Source of the DNA: Coix lacryma-jobi var. lacryma-jobi
Lineage: Eukaryota; Streptophyta; Magnoliopsida; Poales; Poaceae
Length of the DNA stretch: 64,000 nt
Assembly: GCA_009763385.1 (NCBI GenBank)
Contig: CM019824.1
Location: 144,901,705-144,965,704, forward strand
Direction: 5' to 3'
Position numbers and translations under genes: made by a program. Below are positions 22,992 to 32,295 of this stretch, in pieces (the stretch's first letter is position 1; the number at the start of each line of letters is the position of its first letter). The notes beneath the pieces are model-generated. The model had not been told where the DNA came from and ran no database searches. It worked only from the letters and a program-made list of their open reading frames with translations.

Positions 22992-25900
22992 TGTAACATC
23001 CCAAAATTTGCATCAATTTAAAAATAGGCCATATGATTTAATTATGCATTTTGTGTGTTGCATAAAACTTAGTTAATAAATTATTTGCAAAAGTTAAAAT
23101 TAATCCTAGGCCAAAGATCATGTTGATGCATACATGCTGGTGCATATCTTATTTTTGTGATGTGTGGTTTTAGTTCAAAAGTTGTTTGAATTCAAAAAGG
23201 ATTTGAAAATGCATTTGAAAAATCAAATCTGAAATTGGAAAACAATTTTTCTTTCTCTCCCTTCCTCCTTTCTCCCTTCTGGCCCGAGCCAGCTTGGCCG
23301 GCCCGCTCCCTCTCCTAGCCGGCCTGCTGCTCCCCTCCCCTTCTTCCCTTCCCGCGTGGGCCGCCGCCCGGCCCACTCCTGCGCAGCGCCGCAGCCCCGC
23401 GCCGAGCCGAGGCCGAGGGTCCAGCCTCGGCGTAGCATTTGCGATCCGCGCCGAGCCCGCTTCGCCCGAGGGTCCGCGCCGAGCATTTCCGCCTCGCCCG
23501 AGGGTCCGCCTCGAGCGCTCCAGTCGCGTGCGCGTTGCCGCTCCCGCGCCCGCACCCGCTGACGCCGCGTCCCCGCCCGTCAGCCGCATGCCTTCGTCTG
23601 TGGCCGCCTCTTCCTCGCTGACTCTGGTGGCCCGCCTGTCAGCGTCCCGCCGTCCCCTCTCCTGCTCGTGTCCATGGCGGACTTCGAAGCCGAGTTCGAC
23701 TCCAATCGGGGCACGCGTTTTCGCTTGCCAAACCGGACAACCCGAGGCCCCTATAAGATCCCCAGCGACCCGCCGCCTCTCCCCACGCATCTAGCTCGAG
23801 TTCTCGTGCCCTATCTTGCCCACACCGAGAGCTCCGCGCACCGCAAAAGATCCGCCGCCGTCATCCCGACGATTCATCGAGTTTCAGAGCCCGTAAGTGG
23901 TACCTCGAGTTTCCCCTTGATCTTTCGAAGCTAACCGAGAAGTTTTCCCTCTTTTTCCCCCTCGTCTTGGTGCTCTAATCGCTCGCCGTCGCTCTGCAGA
24001 GCCCGCCACCCGCCAAGTCGAGCAATCCGCCGTCCCCGAGTCTTCTCCGGCGCCATAAACCCCTCTGGTGAGTTCGCGTTGAGAATCTCTTTCGTTTGGA
24101 TCTTTTCCCGAGGTCTCTACCGCTCTGTAGCGGAATCCCGAGCCGCGCCGCCGCCTTCCGGCCGTGGATCCGCCGCGTCCTTCTTTCTCTCCGGCGAAAA
24201 GCGCCGCCGGCCCTCCCTGATCTAATCCCGAGCGTCCATCTCAGATCCGACGCACACCAGAGCTCGATACCCCTTCGTTGCCTGTTTTACAAAAAGAACC
24301 TTACACCTTTTTATGCATCAACCCGCGGTCCTTTTGGGCACTGTGCTCTGAGTCTGCGAAAACTTGCTTCTAAGCCCCTGCGTTTCATCCAAATTGAGGC
24401 GCAGTCCAGCCAGATCTGAAATTCGTTTTAAATCAATTTAAATTCAAAATCAATTTCAGTTTATTTACAGTTTTGCCATCAGTTTCAAATGCTTATAACT
24501 TCCACGTTTTTAGTCCGATTTAGTCCGTTCCAGTTGCGTTAGATTCGTTTTGAAAAGATCTATCTATCTGTATGAAAATCTATACTGTTTTCAGAAACTA
24601 AAATTGGAGTTAGGTTTAATCTACTAATTAAGGTTTTGTAACTTGTTTAGCTCCTAGCTTTCGCGTTTTAATTCCGTTTTTCGTGTTTCTCGCGTTTATG
24701 TGATCGTGGTAGATCGTACTTTCTGTTTTCAAACTCTTTATATTATTTTCTTGCTGATTGGTGTAATGTTCTAATTATAGCTTGTTTGCTTTGTATGGTT
24801 GTTGTTCCGATGGTTGTGTGTTGATGTGGTAATCGAGTATAGACGGTGAGACATACGCCGGTGATCAGGAGCCCTTCTACGACAACCAGGATCAGCCAGA
24901 GTACTCTGAATCAGGCAAGTATAGCATGGGATCATCCTTGTTGACCTATTCACCATGAAGCATCTAAATTCATATGCATGTGTCTAATTTTGACCTCCTA
25001 TCTAGTTTATCCTAGACTTTTGATCCGTTACCTTGTTACCCTTGGGATGCTATGCATATGGGTAGAATTTTGCTAGAGCTTTACTTAAACCAAACATGAT
25101 CTAATAACGTTGAATAAAACTTGATCTTTTTAGCAACATGGTTTAGGACCTCCTGTCAGCAAAAGCTGGGACATACAGTGCAACCATGAGGGTTATATGG
25201 CTCTGACCTTAGCTCAGTATAAGGACCTTTTCTAGCTTGTTAGTGGTTACCCGAAAGGGCGCATAAGGCGCTTGACGAGCTGGATTTAGGGCGGCTACTT
25301 TCACTTTGCCTGCGTGCCGCAAGGTTGAAAGACCCTTCTTCCCCTTGCCTTAAGACCTAGCGGCCCTAACTTGTTAGACGAACCTTTGGAAGGCTTTGCG
25401 TGTATCCTGCCCGCTCACCTCGGAAGTGTTATGGGAGTAATTAACCCGGGCATCTGGATATCACGACTCATCGGGTAAAGTGTACAACCTCTGCAGAGTT
25501 TAATAAACTGATATATCAGCCGTGCTCACGGATACGAGCGGCCTGGAAAACTCACAGATTAGTTGTTATATGTTGTTTATTTATGTTGCTCATGTTGATT
25601 ACCTTATTACTATGTTTCAGTTATTATGATCATGTGGATTGGGTTTTAAGCATTCATATATGTTCACCTTAATGTTAAAATGTTGCCAACTAAAAGCTAC
25701 TGCAGTTTAACCAGTGTCAGCCTTTTGTGCCTCATGAACCCCATGTTACACTTGTTAAGTACGAGATGTACTTATGCTTGTTTATTTTCTTTCTACTTGG
25801 ATAAAAATCCCGGATGGGTAACAGATTGCTATGGTAACGACGATTTCCCTGAAGAGTTCTAGCCTTGCTGTCAACCAGTCATCTTCCCTGTGATGGAGCT

Positions 25901-26072
25901 ACCGCGAGAGATACTTTATTTATCCGCTGCTATGTTAAGACTTTGAATATTATTCGTTATGTAATAAACATATGTGATGGTACTCCTTAAATTTGTGGCT
26001 TATGTGTGTGATTGATCTCTGGGCACACATGAGTTATTGCATTCAATTTTGTTCTTAAAATTGGGTGTGACA
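22992..26072 (+). repeat. Tekay element 5' LTR
   Basis: 3,081 bp. A TATA box (CTATAAGATC) lies at 23,751-23,760. Downstream are consensus splice signals and a short acidic coding-like stretch (24,842-24,919). ORFs on both strands in the GC-rich part at 23,170-23,800 have no domain and are not called. Confidence 0.95.
23752..23758 (+). promoter_or_regulatory. Tekay LTR TATA box
   Basis: TATAAGA in GGCCCCTATAAGATCCC; the identical site in the 3' LTR is at 33,056-33,062. It marks the likely U3/R transition. Confidence 0.6.
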
Positions 26073-26075
26073 AAT

Positions 26076-26087
26076 TGGTATCGGAGC
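26076..26087 (+). other. Tekay primer binding site
   Basis: TGGTATCGGAGC, three bases after the LTR end, complementary to the 3' end of initiator tRNA-Met apart from a G for A variant (usual form TGGTATCAGAGC). Confidence 0.85.
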
Positions 26088-26265
26088 TATGTTGACTGTA
26101 GGACGCAAGCCTAGTTAGTTATGGTCGTTTTAGTGGTCCTTGCTTCTCAATTCTTGCTATTTATCTTAGCCTTGTTAATTTATCAAAACTATATGCTTCT
26201 CTTTACTTGCTCTATTACACAAATATATTGATTCTTTTGTATCTGTCTCTTGGTCTACTCCATAG

Positions 26266-27132
26266 ATGGCTCGTCGTACCATCCGCAGAACCGTCGGTGG
26301 ACGCAGGAGGGCTGGCAACCCCGTTCCGCAAGCACCGCAAGCACCCCATGAGCCAGAACAGCAGGAGGTAGCGCTGCAAGAGCCAGTACTGCAAGAACAA
26401 GCACCTCAAGAGGTGGAACCACAAGAACCAGCACCACCAGTACAAGCTCCAGCTCAACAAGCACCAGCTCCACAAGCTCCAGTACCTCCCGTGACAGTGC
26501 CCCCAGAAGTGCTGGAGGTTGAAGACGATGAAGAGCTTCCAACGGGATGGGACGTGGACTCCGGGTATCTCGTCGGAGCGCCTACAGCTGCCCAGAGTCC
26601 CACACATCACAGGCTGATGGGACTTTTTGATGCCTACTACCCCGACAAGAACATCATCATACAGTACACCCACTGGAGGTACAGTCATCCCATGGAAAGG
26701 ACCTATTGGAAGGCAAGAGTGACTGTCGCCGTCCGAGAACCGGAGAGTGGCCTATACCTGCATGAGATGGTGATTGGCCACAGGGCTCGCCGGTCCACTC
26801 TAGCGTCAGCCTTGGAAGCCGTGGCAGTTGAAGCCTACAAAGCATTCCGGGGTCGTCGCATTGATGACATGAGGGATGATGCATACCGCTATCTGCCCTA
26901 TTGGAACCGTGAAAATAAGGAGGCTATGGTAGAAGACCCCAATGCAACTCCAACCGAGAAAGCCACACGAGATTTTCTCCTTGACAGGGAAAGGTCTAAC
27001 GCGGACTTGGAAAAGGAGGTGATATCCCTGGGAAAAGATCTCAAAAGATGCTATAGCACCATTGATGGTCTCTTGGAGCTGCTCGATCAACCCCCGATGT
27101 ACAAGAGGCTCCGTGAATCGCTCTACAAATAG
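26266..27132 (+). CDS. Extra ORF upstream of gag in the Tekay element (288 aa)
   Basis: An intact ORF lies between the PBS and gag in sense orientation. The N-terminus is very basic (MARRTIRRTVGGRRR). Residues 25-85 are a P/Q/A/E-rich low-complexity linker, followed by a folded-looking part (about 105-230) containing YWKARVTVAVREPESG and ASALEAVAVEAYKAF, then a charged helical C-terminus (about 235-288). There is no cysteine cluster and no enzyme motif. Some rice Ty3 elements (RIRE3/RIRE8 type) are known to carry an extra ORF before gag, to which this probably corresponds. Function is unknown. The beta strand, G, then alanine-rich helix order loosely recalls a double-stranded RNA binding fold, which is inference only. 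Being open in a very young element, it is likely under selection. Confidence 0.8.
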   Translation: MARRTIRRTVGGRRRAGNPVPQAPQAPHEPEQQEVALQEPVLQEQAPQEVEPQEPAPPVQAPAQQAPAPQAPVPPVTVPPEVLEVEDDEELPTGWDVDSGYLVGAPTAAQSPTHHRLMGLFDAYYPDKNIIIQYTHWRYSHPMERTYWKARVTVAVREPESGLYLHEMVIGHRARRSTLASALEAVAVEAYKAFRGRRIDDMRDDAYRYLPYWNRENKEAMVEDPNATPTEKATRDFLLDRERSNADLEKEVISLGKDLKRCYSTIDGLLELLDQPPMYKRLRESLYK

Positions 27133-27809
27133 GCATAGGTCACCCTTCTATGTAATAAGACGATATTAGTAAACGTTTTGTCGAGTCTAGTTAAACTTTG
27201 TGCTAGTGTGCTTCTTTATGTGTGAGTTGGATTATTATGCTTATGTGTGATTTGAATCTTTGTAATGAGTGTTGAGATTTGTGGGCTTGTCTACAAATCT
27301 CATAGTTAGACATAACGTTTATGAATAATAAGAGGGTTAGTTATATCTTGTCCTATGCTGTTTTCTGGAACAACCTGTGATCTTTTGGTTATATCTCAAG
27401 TTCTGATCATGCAACATGGCTGAAAATTTTATGGTGGAAAATAGACTCCTATATCTAACCAATGCCTCTGGAATCACTTCAATAGCTGTTATGGTTTGTG
27501 AGATTTGGCTGTTTCAAGTTAGAGTTTCTGCGCAGTTTTGAGCTCTGGACAGATCTGTTTGTTCTCTGTTTTTGACTAACTTAACGACAGAATCTGGGAA
27601 AGTCACTTAAATAAAAGTTGTAGATAATTTCGTTATCTTTCCAACCGTGTATCACACGCCCTGTTTGGATTTCTGGAACTCCGAATATGACTGTTTTTCT
27701 GTGCTGCTGTTACCGGATCTCGCCCAGAAATTTTCAGATCTCCTGTTTCCTCTCATATAATCTTTTCTTAAAAAAGTTCACTAACCTTGATCCCTGTTTG
27801 GAAACACAG
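27133..27809 (+). other. Tekay spacer between extra ORF and gag
   Basis: 677 bp without a supported ORF, A/T-rich. It may serve as leader for gag-pol translation; no defined signal was seen. Confidence 0.5.
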
Positions 27810-30800
27810 ATGGCCGCCAGAGGAGGTGGAGTTGGAGGTGGACGTGGACGTGGCCGTGGTCGTGGAGCACCTGTTAACCCACCACCACCACCCCCAGTTG
27901 ACATTCAGCAGTTGATGGGCATCCAAGCCCAATTTATGCAAACTATGATGCAACACATGCAGCATCAGCCAGTTGGAGGAGCACCACCGATGCAAGTGAG
28001 GGACAAGAGGGGTGAGTTTTTGAAGGGTCACCCGCCAGTGTTCTCTCATGCCGCTGATCCCCTGGAGGCTGATGACTGGCTTCGTGCTATTGAACGCCAG
28101 CTTACCATCGCGCAATGCAATGACCAGGAGAAGGTGCTCTATGCTTCTGGTCAGTTGCAAGGAGCTGCTCTGGATTGGTGGGAATCGTTTCAGTTCGGTC
28201 AAGCCAACAATGCCCCACCTGTCACCTTCGAGGAATTCAAGACCAACTTCAAAGCATACCATATCCCTGCTGGTCTGATTGAATTGAAGCAGGAAGAGTT
28301 CAGATCTCTGCGTCAAGGAGCCATGACCGTTGCTGAGTACCGTGACAAGTTTGCTCAATTGTCACGCTATGCTCCCGCTGATATTGCTCAGGATGCCGAC
28401 AAGCAGCGTCGCTTTCTCAAGGGTCTGAATGACGGACTGGCACTGCAGCTTATGTCCAATGAGTATGCCAGTTACCAGACCCTAGTCAACCGTGCTATAG
28501 TGGTTGACAACAAGCGCAAGGAGATGGAGGCTAGAAAAAGGAAGCTCCAAGGTCAGTCCTCTGGTAGTAACAACCGTCCTCGTTCCAACTTCGCACCAGG
28601 CAATCAGCAGAGGTACCAGGGACCGACTACTCAGTGGAACCGCAACCAGGGACAGCAACGTCCTTCATACCCGCAACAGCAGCAAAACAATAATCAAGCC
28701 CAACGCCAAGGCACTCCCAACAATGCTCCCATGAAGACTAGTGCACCCAACACCCCCGTCAAGAATGGAACACCCAATGCCTGTTTCCGTTGTGGTGATC
28801 CCGGTCACTATGCCAACCGCTGTCCGAAGAGGCAAGATCAGCTCCCACCTCAGAATAACGGGCAGAAAGGAAGGCAGCAAGTACCCCCTAATTCGGGCAA
28901 GGTGAATCACGTGTCCACAGAGACCATGCAGGAAGCGCCAGAAATTATGCTTGGTACGTTCAACATTAGTTCCATCCCCGCTACAGTTCTTTTCGATTCT
29001 GGTGCATCGCATACTTTCATATCACATACATTTGTTAGAATGCATAACCTACCTGTTAGCCTCATGAAAACCCCCATAAAGGTTACCTCACCGGGTGGAG
29101 GATTGCAAGCTACGCTTCAGTGTATGCCTATACATGTGTCCCTAGGGGGGGTAGATTTCTCAGTATCCCCAATTGTGCTGAGAACAGCTGGTATTGATTT
29201 GATACTGGGTATGGATTGGCTGACGAAAACCAAGACAGGCATTCAGTGTCAAGATAAGGTTGTGACAGTTACTACAGCTAAGGGGGACAGAATCAGTGTG
29301 AATGTAGTGCTACAACCAACACCGACTGCAACTGTGAATCAGATGAATGAGGAGGCTTTTCCGGAAGATCTAGTGGTGGATGAGTTCCCGGATGTGTTCC
29401 CCGATGACTTACCAGGTATGCCACCTGATCGCGACATTGAATTTATTATTGAACTTTTACCTGGAACTGCACCCATAGCTAAAAGACCATATAGAATGGG
29501 AGTACCTGAATTAGAAGAACTTAAGAAACAAATTAAAGAGTTACAAGAAAAAGGGTTTATTCGTCCTAGTTCATCACCTTGGGGAGCTCCTGTTATTTTT
29601 GTTGACAAGAAGGATGGTGGTCAACGGATGTGTGTTGACTATAGATCGCTTAATGAAGTTACCATCAAGAACAAGTACCCGTTGCCGAGGATTGATGATC
29701 TGTTTGACCAGCTTAAAGGTGCATGTGTGTTCTCCAAGATTGATCTGCGTTCTGGTTACCATCAGTTGAAGATTCGAGCATCTGATATTCCAAAGACAGC
29801 TTTCACTACAAGGTATGGGTTGTATGAGTATACAGTCATGTCATTTGGATTGACCAATGCACCTGCCTACTTTATGTATTTGATGAACAAGGTGTTCATG
29901 GAATATCTCGACAAGTTTGTAGTTGTGTTTATTGATGATATTCTGATATACTCTAAGAACAAGAAAGATCATGCTGATCACCTGAGGTTAGTACTACAGA
30001 AGCTCAGAGAGCACAAGTTGTATGCCAAGCGCAGCAAGTGTGAGTTTTGGTTAAAGGAAGTTTCTTTCCTTGGACATGTTATCTCTAATGGAGGCATTTC
30101 AGTAGATCCAGGCAAGGTTGAAGATGTGTTGAATTGGAAACCACCAACAGATGTGACTGAGATTCGTAGTTTCCTTGGATTGGCTGGTTACTATAGAAGG
30201 TTCATTGAAGGATTCTCCAAACTTGCTAAGCCAATGACAGCTCTGCTAGAGAAGAATGCTAAGTTTGTTTGGTCTGATAAGTGTCAAGCTAATTTCGAGG
30301 AGTTGAAGAAACGTCTGACTACAGCTCCAGTGTTAGTTCTGCCAGATCTGAGTAAGGATTTCTCTATTTATTGTGATGCATCTCGTCAAGGTTTGGGTTG
30401 TGTTCTTATGCAAGAAGGCAGAGTGGTAGCATATGCATCAAGGCAGTTGAGAAAGCATGAGCTGAACTATCCCACTCATGATTTAGAATTAGCAGCTGTT
30501 GTCCATGCATTGAAAATTTGGAGACACTATCTAGTGGGTCACAAGACAGACATCTATACCGATCATAAGAGTTTGAAGTACATTTTCACTCAGTCTGATC
30601 TGAATTTGAGGCAGCGCAGATGGTTGGAATTGATTAAGGATTATGATTTGGAAATACACTACCATCCCGGGAAGGCTAATGTTGTAGCAGATGCCTTGAG
30701 CAGAAAAAGCCATGCCAATGAGATCCGAATTGCTTCTATGCCAGAAGAGTTGTGTGCTGAATTTGCACATCTGAATTTGGGAATTGTGATCAACCGAATA

Positions 30801-32249
30801 GAGTTAGAACTTGAACCAGTATTGATGCAAGAGATACGTAGGGGTCAGATGTCAGATGAAAAGTTAAAGCAGATAGCCGATAACATTGTTCTTGGCAAAG
30901 CATCAGGTTTTCGGTTAGATGATGATGGTACATTATGGCATGGGAATAGATTATGTGTACCTGCAATCAAGGAGATACGTGAGTCTATACTGCGAGAAGT
31001 GCATGAGTCAGCTTATTCCATTCATCCTGGAAGCACTAAGATGTACCTTGATCTGAAGAAAAAGTATTGGTGGGATGGACTGAAGCGAGATGTAGCCGAG
31101 TATGTCGCTCTGTGTGATACATGTCAGAGGGTGAAGGCAGAGCATCAAAGACCCGCCGGTTTGTTACAGCCGATGAAGATACCTGAATGGAAGTGGGAAG
31201 AAGTCGGTATGGACTTCATAGTTGGGTTACCTCGTACTCAGAGAGGTTACGACTCCATATGGGTAATAGTCGATCGATTGACCAAAGTTGCTCACTTTAT
31301 ACCAGTTAAAACTACCTATACGGGAGCTAGATTGGCGGAATTGTACATGGAACGGATAGTATGTTTGCATGGAGTGCCTCGAAAGATTGTGTCAGATCGT
31401 GGTACTCAGTTCACCTCTCATTTTTGGCAGATGATACATCGATCATTAGGTACAAGGTTGAACTTCAGTACTGCTTATCATCCACAGACTGATGGACAGA
31501 CGGAAAGAACCAACCAGATTCTGGAAGACATGTTGAGAGCTTGTGCATTGCAATATGGCATTAGTTGGGACAAGAATTTGTGTTACGCAGAGTTCTCATA
31601 CAACAATAGCTATCAGGAGAGTCTAAAGATGACACCGTTTGAAGCTTTGTATGGAAGATCGTGTAGAACACCGTTGTTCTGGGATCAGACAGGTGAAAGT
31701 CAAGTGTTTGGACCTGATGTGTTGAGGAATGCCGAGGAACATGTCAGGATAATCAGAGATAACCTGAGAGCCGCTCAGTCTCGGCAAAAGAGTTATGCAA
31801 ACAACCGTCGTCGAGATCTATCTTTTGCAGTAGGTGATTATGTCTACCTAAAGGTGTCACCGATGAGAGGTGTGAAAAGGTTCAATAAGAAAGGAAAGCT
31901 AGCACCCAGGTATATTGGACCATTCAAGATCCTTGAAAGACGTGGTGAAGTGGCATATCAGTTAGAGTTGCCTGAAAGCTTGTCAGGAGTGCATAATGTG
32001 TTTCATGTCTCCCAGTTGAAAAAGTGTCTGCGAGTACCCGAAGAGCAGATACCGTTGGAAGAGCTCACAGTTAAGGAAGATTTGACTTATGATGAGTACC
32101 CAACAAGAATTCTAGAGACCGCTGAAAGAGTTACCAGGAGCAGAGTAATAAAGATGTGTAAGGTTCAGTGGAATCGGTATTCAGAAGCAGAGGCAACTTG
32201 GGAAAGAGAAGAGGATTTGAGAAAGTCATACCCACAGTTGTTTGAGTAA
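27810..32249 (+). CDS. Tekay gag-pol polyprotein (1,479 aa, intact)
   Basis: The start chosen is MAARGGG at 27,810, because the upstream in-frame residues look like leader. Approximate order by residue: glycine/arginine-rich N-terminus 1-25; gag domain 70-200 (WLRAIERQL, ALDWWESF); zinc knuckle CFRCGDPGHYANRCP near 323-337; aspartic protease with FDSGASHTF near 396; reverse transcriptase 530-800 with catalytic FIDDIL near 707; RNase H from about 853 (YCDAS, TDHKSL); integrase zinc finger about 1070-1108 (HPGSTK, CDTCQRVK); integrase core with MDFIVGLP, VSDRGTQF and HPQTDGQTERTNQ; and a C-terminal chromodomain (about 1430-1479, YPTRILETAE, VQWNRYSEAEATWE). All catalytic residues checked are present and there is no internal stop. 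This arrangement defines a chromovirus. The element looks capable of autonomous movement. Confidence 0.95.
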   Translation: MAARGGGVGGGRGRGRGRGAPVNPPPPPPVDIQQLMGIQAQFMQTMMQHMQHQPVGGAPPMQVRDKRGEFLKGHPPVFSHAADPLEADDWLRAIERQLTIAQCNDQEKVLYASGQLQGAALDWWESFQFGQANNAPPVTFEEFKTNFKAYHIPAGLIELKQEEFRSLRQGAMTVAEYRDKFAQLSRYAPADIAQDADKQRRFLKGLNDGLALQLMSNEYASYQTLVNRAIVVDNKRKEMEARKRKLQGQSSGSNNRPRSNFAPGNQQRYQGPTTQWNRNQGQQRPSYPQQQQNNNQAQRQGTPNNAPMKTSAPNTPVKNGTPNACFRCGDPGHYANRCPKRQDQLPPQNNGQKGRQQVPPNSGKVNHVSTETMQEAPEIMLGTFNISSIPATVLFDSGASHTFISHTFVRMHNLPVSLMKTPIKVTSPGGGLQATLQCMPIHVSLGGVDFSVSPIVLRTAGIDLILGMDWLTKTKTGIQCQDKVVTVTTAKGDRISVNVVLQPTPTATVNQMNEEAFPEDLVVDEFPDVFPDDLPGMPPDRDIEFIIELLPGTAPIAKRPYRMGVPELEELKKQIKELQEKGFIRPSSSPWGAPVIFVDKKDGGQRMCVDYRSLNEVTIKNKYPLPRIDDLFDQLKGACVFSKIDLRSGYHQLKIRASDIPKTAFTTRYGLYEYTVMSFGLTNAPAYFMYLMNKVFMEYLDKFVVVFIDDILIYSKNKKDHADHLRLVLQKLREHKLYAKRSKCEFWLKEVSFLGHVISNGGISVDPGKVEDVLNWKPPTDVTEIRSFLGLAGYYRRFIEGFSKLAKPMTALLEKNAKFVWSDKCQANFEELKKRLTTAPVLVLPDLSKDFSIYCDASRQGLGCVLMQEGRVVAYASRQLRKHELNYPTHDLELAAVVHALKIWRHYLVGHKTDIYTDHKSLKYIFTQSDLNLRQRRWLELIKDYDLEIHYHPGKANVVADALSRKSHANEIRIASMPEELCAEFAHLNLGIVINRIELELEPVLMQEIRRGQMSDEKLKQIADNIVLGKASGFRLDDDGTLWHGNRLCVPAIKEIRESILREVHESAYSIHPGSTKMYLDLKKKYWWDGLKRDVAEYVALCDTCQRVKAEHQRPAGLLQPMKIPEWKWEEVGMDFIVGLPRTQRGYDSIWVIVDRLTKVAHFIPVKTTYTGARLAELYMERIVCLHGVPRKIVSDRGTQFTSHFWQMIHRSLGTRLNFSTAYHPQTDGQTERTNQILEDMLRACALQYGISWDKNLCYAEFSYNNSYQESLKMTPFEALYGRSCRTPLFWDQTGESQVFGPDVLRNAEEHVRIIRDNLRAAQSRQKSYANNRRRDLSFAVGDYVYLKVSPMRGVKRFNKKGKLAPRYIGPFKILERRGEVAYQLELPESLSGVHNVFHVSQLKKCLRVPEEQIPLEELTVKEDLTYDEYPTRILETAERVTRSRVIKMCKVQWNRYSEAEATWEREEDLRKSYPQLFE

Positions 32250-32279
32250 GCATCGATGGAATCTCGAGGACGAGATTCT

Positions 32280-32295
32280 TTAAGGGGGGTAGATT
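32280..32295 (+). other. Tekay polypurine tract
   Basis: TTAAGGGGGGTAGATTT lies immediately before the 3' LTR, the plus-strand primer site for reverse transcription. Confidence 0.85.

Noticed and set aside
23170..23794. ORFs of 166 and 206 codons in the Tekay LTR, repeated at 32,474-33,098
   Set aside because: Opposite strands of the same GC-rich LTR stretch, low complexity, repeated only because the LTR is.
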